Source of the DNA: Bacteroides pyogenes_A
GTDB taxonomy: Bacteria; Bacteroidota; Bacteroidia; Bacteroidales; Bacteroidaceae
DNA: 64,000 nucleotides
Reading direction: 5' to 3' (one strand)
Assembly: GCF_048595595.1 (NCBI RefSeq)
Contig: NZ_CP184347.1
In this document: piece after piece, positions 17,072-25,640 of the stretch
Position numbering within the stretch: position 1 is the stretch's first letter
Layout of the letters: each line of letters begins with the position of its first letter
Notes under the pieces: generated by a model
Seen by the model: the letters and a program-made list of their open reading frames with translations, nothing else
Database searches by the model: none
Told to the model about the DNA's origin: nothing
Position numbers and translations under genes: made by a program

Positions 17072-19252
17072 TTATTTCCCGTCCAGCCGTTTCCTTTCTT
17101 CCGAAGATTGCTTTTCCACACTCACTTTCTTTATTTTCTTTCCCCGGTTGAAGTTCCACGAGAAGCTCAACTTAAACACCCTCCCCGCAGAAGCCGACGA
17201 ATAATGGGCTACGGATGTGTAGGCCGGCAAATGACTGGTATAAGCATTGCTCCTGTCGAATACATTATCCACACCCAAAGTTGCCGTCAAACGTCCGTCA
17301 TTCCACTTTTTACGCAACCGGAGATGAAGAGCATGAAACGGAGCGACCTCGCTGTTGCCGGAATACAACCGGCTCGCCCCGCTGTATTCCGCTTCGAGCG
17401 AGTAATCCGAAGGCAAAAAGAAGACGACGCTCGCATTGCCGAAAAACAGGAAATGGCCGGAATAACCGTTTTCTTTATACATACGGATGTCTTGCCGGAC
17501 ACCTACCGCATTGGCAGACAGGTTGAACCACGTAACCGGTTGCCAGGGAACATTGACGGCCACAAACCAATGGTTCTCACGATAGTGGTTTTCATAGCTG
17601 ATGTACGACATGTCGGTATTCGCAGCATCCTCTTTGCCAAACTCGCGAATCAAGTCGCGGTGCAGGTTGCCGCCGACAGTGAGCGTATACCTGTAATTAT
17701 ACACCAGCGTGGCGCTGAGTTTGTGTATGTAAGTCGGGCGCAAAGCCGGGTTGCCCACTTGGTAAGTATAGTCCGAAGTCTGAATGCGATTGGGGTTCAG
17801 CGCAAAGAAAGACGGACGTTCGATATATCTTCCGTATTGTCCGATGATCATCCATTTATGAATTTCGTCGAAATAATAGCTTGCGTCGACATGAGGAAAC
17901 CAGTCCCGGATTTTCTTCGTCCGATGGTTTGTGCGGTCGGATATACGCGCATATTCCCCCCTTACCCCGATACGGATACTTCCTTTCTTTCCTTCCGTGG
18001 AATAAACGGCATACATGGCTCCGATACGTTCGTCGTAATCCAGCTCATGCCCGTAAGCGGCATTATCACGCCAGCTTCCGTCAGCGTTCAAACCTTCGTA
18101 TTTCGAACAGTCTTCCATATCCGTACCAGTATATCTCAATCCTATTCGGAAGAAAGACTTTTTCCGCAGTTGCTTTTTCCAGGAGAAATCGGCAGTGGCA
18201 ATCCGGTATGTAGCCAAAGAACGCGACCGATAGACCGTATCGCTGTGCAGCCCTCTCGCCCGATGCTCCAGATGATAAAGGTTGTTTCCGTCCATATCTT
18301 TCAAAGTATAGTCCGCCGCCAGCTTCCATACGGAACCTTTCGCATCCAACTTGCGTATATAGTTTGCGGCAACCGAATACATATTGTAACTTTCCTCCTG
18401 ACGGTACGTTCCACGGCTTTCTATCTCCGCCCGGCCGGTCGACAAAAAAGAAAAGCTTTGCGAATGCCACAGGTACGAACGGCGGGTATACTCCAGCTCC
18501 GCTCCAAACTGCCTCAACGTATCTATCGTATAAACAGCTCCTGCGCGGGAAGTGCCGTAATTCACAGGCTGCTTCATCTGCGTCGTGGCGGTGAAATCTT
18601 TTCCTGAGACAGCGTATTGCCGAACAGTTTGCAGGGTTCCCCGATTCTCCGGCATCCACATTCCCGAAGCCGTAGCATACACATCCCATTTCCCGCTATG
18701 AAAATTTAAACTCCCGTCAGGACGGTATCGTTGAAGGGAAGAAGACCAGAAAGACGTCAGCGACAGACTGCCCTGCATCCCTCGATCCGTGCGGCGGCGC
18801 ATAATGAAATGAATGGTTCCTCCTTGCATATTGGCCTCTTTGTCGGCGCCCGCCATCGGAACGACTTCGATACGGAGAATATCCTCCGACTTCAACGTAT
18901 GCAGATAAGCCGTCAACATTTCTCCGGTCAGCCGTATCTCCCGGTTGTTTACGAATACTTTCGTTCCGGAAGAGCCGTTGATGGAGATGCGTTCATCGGA
19001 TATCCAAACGCCCGGTGCCTGACGGAGAAGCTCCACCCCGTCCTTGTTTATGGACGAAGGAACGGAAAGAACATACCGGTCGGCCTTTCTCTTCACCGAA
19101 CTGCTTTGTACAACCACTTCCTGCAACGCGTAGACCACAGAATCCATCGGCAAGCTATCGCGCACGGAAAGAGGACGACCGCCTTCTTGCTGCCCTCTGC
19201 CGAAACAGAGAGCAGGCAAGCCGATCCATAAGGCAAACATTATCCGTTTCAT
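17072..19252 (-). CDS. TonB-dependent-receptor-like outer membrane beta-barrel protein
   Basis: 726 residues with a signal peptide (MKRIMFALWIGLPALCFG). A plug-like domain covers about 40-160: LQEVVVQSSSVKRKADRYVL, LLRQAPGVWISDERISING, KVFVNNREIRLTGE and LKSEDILRIEVVPMAGADKE, the last typical of plug domains. The remaining 560 residues are an aromatic beta-barrel of the OMP_b-brl_3 type (YDERIGAMYAVYSTEG, YIERPSFFALNPNRIQTSDY, TLGVDNVFDRSNAY). The carboxypeptidase-like domain often found at the N-terminus is absent. It follows the DUF2141 gene after 5 bases, so both use the promoter at 19737-19744. Substrate unknown; metal or peptide uptake are possible. Confidence 0.9.
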   Translation of the reverse strand: MKRIMFALWIGLPALCFGRGQQEGGRPLSVRDSLPMDSVVYALQEVVVQSSSVKRKADRYVLSVPSSINKDGVELLRQAPGVWISDERISINGSSGTKVFVNNREIRLTGEMLTAYLHTLKSEDILRIEVVPMAGADKEANMQGGTIHFIMRRRTDRGMQGSLSLTSFWSSSLQRYRPDGSLNFHSGKWDVYATASGMWMPENRGTLQTVRQYAVSGKDFTATTQMKQPVNYGTSRAGAVYTIDTLRQFGAELEYTRRSYLWHSQSFSFLSTGRAEIESRGTYRQEESYNMYSVAANYIRKLDAKGSVWKLAADYTLKDMDGNNLYHLEHRARGLHSDTVYRSRSLATYRIATADFSWKKQLRKKSFFRIGLRYTGTDMEDCSKYEGLNADGSWRDNAAYGHELDYDERIGAMYAVYSTEGKKGSIRIGVRGEYARISDRTNHRTKKIRDWFPHVDASYYFDEIHKWMIIGQYGRYIERPSFFALNPNRIQTSDYTYQVGNPALRPTYIHKLSATLVYNYRYTLTVGGNLHRDLIREFGKEDAANTDMSYISYENHYRENHWFVAVNVPWQPVTWFNLSANAVGVRQDIRMYKENGYSGHFLFFGNASVVFFLPSDYSLEAEYSGASRLYSGNSEVAPFHALHLRLRKKWNDGRLTATLGVDNVFDRSNAYTSHLPAYTSVAHYSSASAGRVFKLSFSWNFNRGKKIKKVSVEKQSSEERKRLDGK

Positions 19253-19257
19253 ACACC

Positions 19258-19632
19258 TTATTTATATATAGGGTAGTACAACTCGACTTTCACGGTAGCC
19301 GGCGTGTCGGACTCTTTCTTGCATTTCTCGCGCGCATACCCCTCCAACGGTCTGCCCTGTTCATCCTTGTCCAAATCCATATTTTCATTCTCGTCGTGAA
19401 AAAGCGACAGAGTAAATTTTTCCCAAGGCACATCCTTCAGGACGACTATCGAAGTTCTTTCGGCGGCTTTTATCATGGCATATACCGGTTTCGACGTTTC
19501 ATCCTTTTGAGCCATCACGAGGATACTGCCCTTCGCGTTGCGAATACCGCGTACTTCTACCGTTACATCCTGAGCACAAACACCCATTCGGCAGCAAACA
19601 ACTCCCAAAACAATAAGCAACAAACGTTTCAT
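19258..19632 (-). CDS. Secreted DUF2141-family protein
   Basis: 124 residues with a signal peptide ending near VCAQ. The mature part is a small beta-sandwich: VTVEVRGIRNAKGSILVMAQ, IVVLKDVPWEKFTLSLFHDE and an Asp-rich loop DENENMDLDKDEQGRP that is characteristic of DUF2141 and could bind calcium. Function unknown. First gene of a two-gene operon with the barrel receptor; twin palindromes flank its promoter, so expression is probably tightly switched. Confidence 0.88.
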   Translation of the reverse strand: MKRLLLIVLGVVCCRMGVCAQDVTVEVRGIRNAKGSILVMAQKDETSKPVYAMIKAAERTSIVVLKDVPWEKFTLSLFHDENENMDLDKDEQGRPLEGYAREKCKKESDTPATVKVELYYPIYK

Positions 19633-19670
19633 CTCGATTTCTCCTTATTCGTTAGTGAATAAATTTAATT

Positions 19671-19687
19671 AGTTTATTTTATAAACC
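19671..19687. promoter_or_regulatory. Operator-like palindrome, proximal copy
   Basis: AGTTTATTTTATAAACC, 17 bases, arms GTTTAT/ATAAAC around TTT. It lies in the untranslated leader of the DUF2141-receptor operon, 38 bases before the start codon and 49 bases past the -7 box. Confidence 0.6.
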
Positions 19688-19736
19688 ATATATGGATTTA
19701 AAAAACAAGGAGCTGCGCATCTCACTTGTTCGAAAG

Positions 19737-19744
19737 CAAAGATA
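19737..19744 (-). promoter_or_regulatory. -7 box for the DUF2141-receptor operon
   Basis: TATCTTTG on the - strand; transcript start expected near 19730, leaving about 98 bases of leader. Confidence 0.75.
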
Positions 19745-19748
19745 AATA

Positions 19749-19765
19749 GGTTTATTTTATAAACC
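19749..19765. promoter_or_regulatory. Operator-like palindrome, promoter copy
   Basis: GGTTTATTTTATAAACC, a perfect palindrome apart from the centre, 4 bases upstream of the -7 box and so inside the promoter spacer. It matches the copy at 19671-19687 in 16 of 17 bases. A repressor bound here would block polymerase. Confidence 0.65.
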
Positions 19766-19889
19766 AAATATTTTAGAAGAAAAATCCAAAAAAAGAATCC
19801 TTCCCATCCTTTTCAAGTATGAAAGGATAAGAAGGATAACTACTCAAAACTTCAAATGTAGTATCTTTGGAAAAATCTCTCTTGCAGAA

Positions 19890-20393
19890 TCAGGAAAAAT
19901 CTTTCAGTTCTTCCTTCAAGCGCTTGCGGATAAAGAACAAGCGGCTCTTCACCGTCCCCATCGGAAGGTTCAGCTTTTCGGCAATTTCTCTGTATTTAAA
20001 TCCGGCAACGAACATCTGGAAAGGAACTTTCATCTCTTCGGGGATGGAATGAATCACCTTATATAAATGTTTCATGTCGTAAGCCGTTTCGAAACGGTCG
20101 CTATCTTCGTCTTCTATCAGGCTTTGCTGATGGATGGAATAATTATCGTCGATAATATTCATCTCGCGCACCGTGCGACGGTAATTATTGATAAAAATAT
20201 TCCGCATGATAGTATACATCCATCCTTTCAGGTTTTTGGCATGAGTGAATTTCTCTCTGTTATCCAACGCCTGCAACACGCAATCCTGCACCAAATCGTT
20301 TGCAGAGTCGCGGTTTGAAGTTAATTTATATGCAAAACGACGTAAATCCTGCTCCATCGCCAATATTCCTTGAGTAAATTCCATCTTCTCCAT
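19890..20393 (-). CDS. ECF-family RNA polymerase sigma factor
   Basis: 167 residues from the ATG at 20393; the longer frame to 20564 runs upstream of the -7-like box at 20425-20432 into repeat DNA and is rejected. Region 2: LRRFAYKLTSNRDSANDLVQ and LKGWMYTIMRNIFINNYRR. Region 4: KVPFQMFVAGFKYREIAEK then LNLPMGTVKSRLFFIRKRL. Compact RpoE-like sigma factor without an adjacent anti-sigma gene. It could be controlled by a distant partner or simply by its own transcription. The array at 20537-20935 lies directly upstream of its promoter. Confidence 0.92.
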   Translation of the reverse strand: MEKMEFTQGILAMEQDLRRFAYKLTSNRDSANDLVQDCVLQALDNREKFTHAKNLKGWMYTIMRNIFINNYRRTVREMNIIDDNYSIHQQSLIEDEDSDRFETAYDMKHLYKVIHSIPEEMKVPFQMFVAGFKYREIAEKLNLPMGTVKSRLFFIRKRLKEELKDFS

Positions 20394-20424
20394 GTCGTAG
20401 TCAATTAATCTAATTAGTACGATG

Positions 20425-20432
20425 CAAAGATC
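20425..20432 (-). promoter_or_regulatory. -7-like box for the ECF sigma factor
   Basis: GATCTTTG on the - strand, one mismatch to TAnnTTTG, 32 bases before the start at 20393. Confidence 0.5.
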
Positions 20433-20536
20433 TTCTTTTTTAGACTTATTATAAATAGCAATTCTTCCATGAAGTTTGGCAATTTTTCCTTTCATAAAGA
20501 AAAAGAGGGCATAGCAGGAAGAAAAACGATGAAATA

Positions 20537-20935
20537 GCCGAAAACGACGGTTGAAAGATTGCAAACAAAAACGGCGACCACTGAAAAAACACGGACAGTT
20601 GCTGAAAGGAACATGAAAGTTCGCTCAGAAAGACACGAGATGCCGACAAAAGAAACACGGACGCTGCTGAAAAAAGTATGGACAGCCGATGGAAAGGAAC
20701 ATGAAAGTCCGCTCAGGAAGACACAAGATGCCAACGAAGGAGACACGGACGTTGCTGAAAAAAGTATGCACAGCCGCTGAAAGGAACATGAAAGTTCACT
20801 GAGAAAAGCATGGAAAGGCTCTGAAAAAAACACGGGCGGCCTCTGAAAAAAAGCCCGCGGGCTTTGAAAAAAAGGCGGCGGGCTTTGAAATCAAACACGG
20901 CGGGCTTTTTTTAAAAGGCGGCGGGCTTTTGAAAT
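20537..20935. repeat. Tandem array, about 22 bp period, 18 or so units
   Basis: Units have the form GCTGAAAnnAACACGGACGGC; early units read GCTGAAAGGAACATGAAAG and GCTGAAAAAAGTATGGACAG, late ones become GC-rich (GGCGGGCTTTGAAA). Most steps are 22 bases, some 21 or 23. CGGGCT recurs at 20858, 20879, 20901 and 20922. The last 85 bases nearly repeat the array at 5000-5083. It occupies the gap between the FadL-type porin gene (ending at 20992) and the sigma factor promoter. Confidence 0.88.
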
Positions 20936-20991
20936 CAACCATTCCGATAGCCGAATCAAGTGCAAAAAAAGGCAAGGATGAACGTATGCTA

Positions 20992-22395
20992 TCAGAATTT
21001 ATAATCGATTCCGATACCGAACACTTTATTGGTACGATCGAACACATCTTTACCCGGAACTTTAGTCCCGTTATAACTGGCCGTTTCTTTGGTGTACGTA
21101 TCGTATTTCGTCCAGAAGTAAGCTACATTCAATTTCATGTTTCTCATTAAATTGAAGCCCGCCCCTACTCCATACGAATACGAGCTTACGGCAAAACTCA
21201 TATCGCTCTGGTAGCTGTCTTCCACACCGTATTTGGTGCGCTGCATGCCGCCGCTCACTTGCGCCCACTTGCACACATCCCATTCGATGCCGGCAAGATA
21301 TTCGTTCGTACCGTTCTTTATAAAATGCTGTTTGCCCATTTTCTCTCCGGTAGCCAAATTCACCGCATCGGCCATGCGGGCATGAGTATCGAAGAAATGG
21401 TGATAACCTACGGAAGCACGCAATACCGGCAGAATTTCATACGAAACTCCTACAGTCAGCAAGCTCGGAATATCGTGAGGAGTATTTACACCGTCTTTAA
21501 ACAAGCCGGTGTCATCTCTGGACCTTTTATTCTCTACATTCAAATGCGTATTGAATTCGTATTTCACGCCCACATTCCATTTACCCATTTTAAAGTCCAA
21601 ACCCAGAATCGGGGTAACTCCCCATCCAGTCTGGTCGCAGCCGAGCTCTTTGTCGGCGGTGTTTTTCGCATGGTTTTCAAAACCACTACCTGCTTTGCTG
21701 AAGAAGTCATGCGCGGAAATCATATCCCCATTCGGATTCAGTTGAGGGTGTCGCGGATTGAAACGCATGTTGCGCAGATAGCCTACATAACTGTTGCTCA
21801 CATAGTTCATGCGTACCCCTGCAAAAGCCGAAAGATAATCGGCAATCTTATAGGTGGCTCCCATTTGGAGACCGAAGATCATCTGCTTTCCGCGAATATA
21901 GCTGTCCAAAGAATATTGATTGGCAGGGATTCCCGCTTTCGAAACCAACAAAGGCAGTATTGCCACTTGCGATTCGAACGAACCGAGCCCCTGATTGAAA
22001 GTAGCTTTGCCACCGCCGCCCGTAAGAGCGAAGCTTCCGGAAAACGTCCAGTCGCCTTTTCTATAAGCGGCAAAAAGTGAAGGGATGAACGGAGCGGAAG
22101 CCTCGCCTTTGAACTCTTTTGTAGCGTTGCCGCCGAAACCGGCAAAAGGTGCGAAGGTAGAAGTAATGGTACGGGTCTGAAAAGCGCTCTGCCCGTTGAA
22201 TGAAAGGTGAAAGCCTTCGTCGATAAAAGCAAGCCCAGCGGGGTTGGAGTAAACGGCGTCGATTTGTGTGGAAGCATCGCGCGCCAACATTCTCAAGAAT
22301 AAGATATGTTGGTTTGTATTTGTCAGGAGACCTCCTGCAAAAGTTGGAATTGAAACGAATAACATTACAATACCAAACAAGGATAATTTTCTCAT
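20992..22395 (-). CDS. OmpP1/FadL/TodX-family outer membrane transporter
   Basis: 467 residues with a signal peptide (MRKLSLFGIVMLFVSIPTFAGG). The start of the mature part carries the FadL N-terminal plug signature: LARDASTQIDAVYSNPAGLAF. Beta strands follow throughout (WTFSGSFALTGGGGKATFNQ, FGLQMGATYKIADYLSAF, NVGVKYEFNTHLNVEN, RASVGYHHFFDTHARM), ending VFGIGIDYKF with C-terminal Phe. FadL-type barrels let hydrophobic molecules such as fatty acids enter the outer membrane by lateral diffusion. Single gene with its own promoter at 22424-22431. Confidence 0.93.
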   Translation of the reverse strand: MRKLSLFGIVMLFVSIPTFAGGLLTNTNQHILFLRMLARDASTQIDAVYSNPAGLAFIDEGFHLSFNGQSAFQTRTITSTFAPFAGFGGNATKEFKGEASAPFIPSLFAAYRKGDWTFSGSFALTGGGGKATFNQGLGSFESQVAILPLLVSKAGIPANQYSLDSYIRGKQMIFGLQMGATYKIADYLSAFAGVRMNYVSNSYVGYLRNMRFNPRHPQLNPNGDMISAHDFFSKAGSGFENHAKNTADKELGCDQTGWGVTPILGLDFKMGKWNVGVKYEFNTHLNVENKRSRDDTGLFKDGVNTPHDIPSLLTVGVSYEILPVLRASVGYHHFFDTHARMADAVNLATGEKMGKQHFIKNGTNEYLAGIEWDVCKWAQVSGGMQRTKYGVEDSYQSDMSFAVSSYSYGVGAGFNLMRNMKLNVAYFWTKYDTYTKETASYNGTKVPGKDVFDRTNKVFGIGIDYKF

Positions 22396-22423
22396 TTAAA
22401 TCTTTTTTTAGTTATTTCGGGCG

Positions 22424-22431
22424 CAAAGGTA
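22424..22431 (-). promoter_or_regulatory. -7 box for the FadL-type gene
   Basis: TACCTTTG on the - strand, 28 bases before the start at 22395. Confidence 0.75.
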
Positions 22432-22618
22432 CAACAATATTGCACATAAAAAAGATTTATGTGCATCTTTCTTCTTTATGAGAGGCATTTTTCACCGATT
22501 CCGCATAGTTACCAATGAAACGATAGATAAGAAATACTCCGTTAATCAAGCATAAATAGATAAACAAATAGATTCATCCGTATGTTAATTACATAATCAA
22601 AATAAAAAGACAAATTTT

Positions 22619-23620
22619 ATGGCATACACAATTGCGTTTTTCGGCACCAAGCCCTACGATGAAGTTTCATTCAACAGCAAAAACAAGGAGTTCGGATTCG
22701 AGCTTCGCTACTATAAAGGACACCTGAATAAAAACAACGTTTTGCTTACACAAGGAGTAGATGCGGTTTGTATCTTCGTGAACGATATTGCCGACGCGGA
22801 AGTTATCCGGACGATGGCCGCCAACGGAGTAAAACTGCTGGCCTTGCGATGCGCCGGTTTCAACAATGTAGACTTGAACGCGGCCGCCGCAGCCGGAATA
22901 ACCGTAGTACGCGTTCCCGCATACTCGCCTTATGCCGTGGCGGAGTACACGGTAGCGCTGATGCTTTCGCTCAACCGGAAGATTCCACGGGCATCATGGC
23001 GCACCAAAGACGGGAACTTCTCGCTGCACGGACTGATGGGATTCGACATGCGGGGCAAAACTGTGGGAATTATCGGCACGGGGAAAATAGCCAAAATACT
23101 TATCCATATCTTAAAAGGATTCGGGATGAATATACTGGCATACGATCTTTATCCCGATCATAACTTCGCCCGTGAGCAACAAATCGTATATACTTCGCTC
23201 GACGAACTGTATCATCATTCGGATATTATCTCGCTCCACTGCCCGCTGACGGAGCAAACCAAATACCTCATCAACGACTATTCCATAAGCAAGATGAAGG
23301 ATGGAGTGATGATTATCAATACCGGACGCGGGCAACTCATCCATACCAACGCGCTGATCGAAGGACTGAAGAACAAGAAGATCGGTTCTGCCGGACTCGA
23401 CGTGTACGAGGAAGAAGGAGAGTATTTCTACGAAGACAAATCGGACCGTATCATCGACGATGACGTATTGGCGCGCCTGCTTTCGTTCAACAATGTAATC
23501 GTAACATCGCATCAGGCGTTCTTCACGCAGGAAGCGATGGAGAATATCGCCACAACCACGTTGCAAAACGTAAAGGACTTCATGAACGGCAGGCCGCTGC
23601 CTAACGAAGTAAAAAAGTAA
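22619..23620 (+). CDS. ldhA: D-lactate dehydrogenase (2-hydroxyacid dehydrogenase family)
   Basis: 333 residues. Reduces pyruvate to D-lactate with NADH during fermentation. The fold is clear: RCAGFNNVDLNAAAAAGITV, the NAD motif GKTVGIIGTGKIAKILIHIL near 145-165, the catalytic Arg in INTGRGQLIHTNALI near 235, the Glu in GLDVYEEEGEYF near 262 and the catalytic His in SHQAFFTQEA near 297. The stretch DEYFYEDKS-like EEGEYFYEDKSDRIIDDD is typical of D-LDH rather than other hydroxyacid enzymes. pdxH follows 34 bases later on the same strand. No clear TAnnTTTG box seen in the AT-rich 223-base gap upstream. Confidence 0.92.
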   Translation: MAYTIAFFGTKPYDEVSFNSKNKEFGFELRYYKGHLNKNNVLLTQGVDAVCIFVNDIADAEVIRTMAANGVKLLALRCAGFNNVDLNAAAAAGITVVRVPAYSPYAVAEYTVALMLSLNRKIPRASWRTKDGNFSLHGLMGFDMRGKTVGIIGTGKIAKILIHILKGFGMNILAYDLYPDHNFAREQQIVYTSLDELYHHSDIISLHCPLTEQTKYLINDYSISKMKDGVMIINTGRGQLIHTNALIEGLKNKKIGSAGLDVYEEEGEYFYEDKSDRIIDDDVLARLLSFNNVIVTSHQAFFTQEAMENIATTTLQNVKDFMNGRPLPNEVKK

Positions 23621-23654
23621 GTTTGCCATTTATTCCATAAAATTTCACCAAGAT

Positions 23655-24299
23655 ATGAATATCAATCTGGCCGATATCCGGCAAGAATACAGCAAAAGCG
23701 GATTACGGGAAAACGATCTTCCCGACAATCCGCTTTTGCTTTTCGACAATTGGCTGCAAACAGCCATCGACGCGGAGGTAAACGAACCGACCGCCGTTCT
23801 GGTGGGAACCGTATCGCCTGAAGGAACGCCTTCGACACGCACCGTACTCCTCAAAGGATTGCATGACGGACGGTTTGTTTTTTTCAGCAACTACGAAAGC
23901 CGCAAGGGAAAACATTTGGCGGTCAACCCGCACATATCGCTTTCTTTCGTGTGGCACGAACTCGAAAGACAGGTACATGTGGAGGGGATTGCCACGAAAG
24001 TGCCCGCCGAAGAATCGGACGAATACTTCGGAAAACGCCCTTACAAGAGCCGGATCGGAGCGAGAATATCTCCTCAAAGCCGGCCGATTCGCAGTCGCAT
24101 GCAACTGATACGCGCGTTTGTGAAAGAAGCGGCGCGATGGATAGGAAGAGACGTAGAACGCCCCCAACATTGGGGAGGTTATGCCGTGACACCCTCGCGA
24201 ATCGAATTTTGGCAGGGGCGCCCGAACCGTTTGCACGACCGCTTTCTATACACCTTGCAGCCTGACGGAAAATGGGAAATCGTTCGTCTGGCTCCCTGA
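23655..24299 (+). CDS. pdxH: Pyridoxamine 5'-phosphate oxidase
   Basis: 214 residues, normal length. Oxidises pyridoxamine or pyridoxine 5'-phosphate to pyridoxal phosphate with FMN and O2. Motifs: ADIRQEYSKSGL at the N-terminus, TPSTRTVLLKGLHDGRFVFF, SNYESRKGKHLAVNPH (FMN site), VEGIATKVPAEESDEYFGKR, SRIGARISPQSRPI, WGGYAVTPSRIEFWQGRPNR and the C-terminal RLAP, a full match to the family. An O2-using enzyme in an anaerobe is known for Bacteroides. Probably shares the ldhA transcript. Confidence 0.97.
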   Translation: MNINLADIRQEYSKSGLRENDLPDNPLLLFDNWLQTAIDAEVNEPTAVLVGTVSPEGTPSTRTVLLKGLHDGRFVFFSNYESRKGKHLAVNPHISLSFVWHELERQVHVEGIATKVPAEESDEYFGKRPYKSRIGARISPQSRPIRSRMQLIRAFVKEAARWIGRDVERPQHWGGYAVTPSRIEFWQGRPNRLHDRFLYTLQPDGKWEIVRLAP

Positions 24300-24328
24300 C
24301 TCAGCCGTTTATCCGCTTCACTGTCACA

Positions 24329-24745
24329 CCTATACTTCTAAGGAAGCGCTTTTCATCCTATGAATCCGCTTCCTTTTTCAGCTCATCACCGAGCCTATAC
24401 CTCTAACGAGGCGCTCTACATCCTATCAATCCGCTTCGGTTTTTCAGCTCATCAGCAGGCCTATACCTCTAACGAGGCACTCTACATCTTATCAATCCGC
24501 TTCGGTTTTTCAGCTCATCAGCAGGCCTATACCTCTAACGAGGCGCTCTACATCTTATCAATCCGCTTCGGTTTTTCAACTCATCAGCAGGCCTATACCT
24601 CTAACGAGGCGCTCTACATCCTATCAATCCGCTTCGGTTTTTCAGCTCATCATCACGCCTATACCTCTAACGAGGCGCTCTACATCCTATCAGTCCGCTT
24701 CGGTTTTTCAACTCATCATCGAGCCTATACTTCAAGGAGGCGGGC
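24329..24745. repeat. Tandem array, 66 bp period (3 x 22)
   Basis: Seven copies; CCTATAC begins at 24329, 24394, 24460, 24526, 24592, 24658 and 24724 (steps 65, then 66 five times). Each unit contains CTCTAACGAGGCGCTCTACA, CAATCCGCTTCGGTTTTTCA and CTCATCAGCAGG. C-rich and G-poor on the + strand, so an RNA reading through from pdxH would be a plausible Rho loading stretch. The open frame at 24360-24785 is kept only because 66 divides by 3. It fills most of the 595-base gap. Confidence 0.93.
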
Positions 24746-24864
24746 GGGCGTCCGCCTCCGGTTTGCTTTCTTCCGTTTGCCCTGATACCGTAACGGAACA
24801 AAGCAAATAACACTCCCACGCCATGATTTCTGCTTTTTTGCTTGGTCACCCCAATCAGAATATG

Positions 24865-24872
24865 TAATATTG
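24865..24872 (+). promoter_or_regulatory. -7-like box for the MBL hydrolase operon
   Basis: TAATATTG, one mismatch to TAnnTTTG, 22 bases before the start at 24895. Confidence 0.4.
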
Positions 24873-24894
24873 CAAACCTAACAGCTATCAGCCT

Positions 24895-25626
24895 ATGAGA
24901 CTCCATTACATATATCATAGCGGGTTTGCCGTTGAAGCGGAGGGCGTAACCGTCATCATCGATTACTACAAAGACTCTTCGGAAACCGAACGCAACCGGG
25001 GCATCGTGCACGATTATCTCTTGCGAAGGCCCGGTAGAATCTATGTGTTGTCCACTCACTTCCATCCCGACCATTTCAACCGCGAGGTGCTGGAATGGAA
25101 AAAACTTCATCCGGACATCCGCTATATATTCTCCAAAGACATCTTAAAACAGCGGCGCGCGGCGAAAGAAGAAGCGACTTACATCAAAAAAGGAGAAACA
25201 TACGAAGACGAATGCCTGCGGGTCGACGCATTCGGATCGACAGACGCAGGAAGTTCTTTCCTCATCCATCTGCAAGGCCTGAGCATTTTCCATGCGGGCG
25301 ACCTGAACAACTGGCACTGGAGCGAGGAGTCTACGGAAGAAGAAATACGCAAGGCGGACGGAGACTTCCTTGCGGAACTGAAAGATCTGAAAGAGAAAGC
25401 TCCGGAAACAGATGTGGCATTATTTCCGGTAGACCGAAGAATGGGGAAAGATTACATGAAAGGCGCCAAACAATTCATCGAACAAATAAAAACAACTATA
25501 TTTGTACCCATGCACTTCGGAGAAGATTACGAAGGCGGAAACGCATTCCACCGTTTTGCCGAAGAAGCCGGAATCCGCTTCATTGCGATCGGCGGAAGGG
25601 GCGAAAGTTTTGAAATTACCCAATAA
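24895..25626 (+). CDS. Metallo-beta-lactamase-fold hydrolase
   Basis: 243 residues, cytoplasmic (no signal). The metal motif is STHFHPDHFN (HxHxDH) near residue 46; later ligands are likely IFHAGDLNNWHW near 137 and the His in FVPMHFGEDY near 205. The N-terminus YIYHSGFAVEAEGVTVIIDY resembles the UlaG/YycJ-like branch in which the start of the fold carries an H-S-G/C motif. Substrate unknown; no nucleic-acid-specific extra domain. Followed after 14 bases by the DUF4468 gene, then a VOC protein, probably one operon. Confidence 0.88.
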   Translation: MRLHYIYHSGFAVEAEGVTVIIDYYKDSSETERNRGIVHDYLLRRPGRIYVLSTHFHPDHFNREVLEWKKLHPDIRYIFSKDILKQRRAAKEEATYIKKGETYEDECLRVDAFGSTDAGSSFLIHLQGLSIFHAGDLNNWHWSEESTEEEIRKADGDFLAELKDLKEKAPETDVALFPVDRRMGKDYMKGAKQFIEQIKTTIFVPMHFGEDYEGGNAFHRFAEEAGIRFIAIGGRGESFEITQ

Positions 25627-25640
25627 ACACAATTATAAGT

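Noticed and set aside
17108..18607. 499-codon frame antisense to the barrel receptor
   Set aside because: No recognisable domain; opposite frame is a clear outer membrane protein.
24329..24745. CRISPR array
   Set aside because: Units are contiguous without unique spacers, and no cas gene is near; the same goes for the other arrays.
24360..24785. 141-codon frame with repeated HHRAYTSNEALYILS-like units
   Set aside because: Open only because the 66-bp unit divides by 3; no ribosome site, no signal, and a close -7 box is missing.
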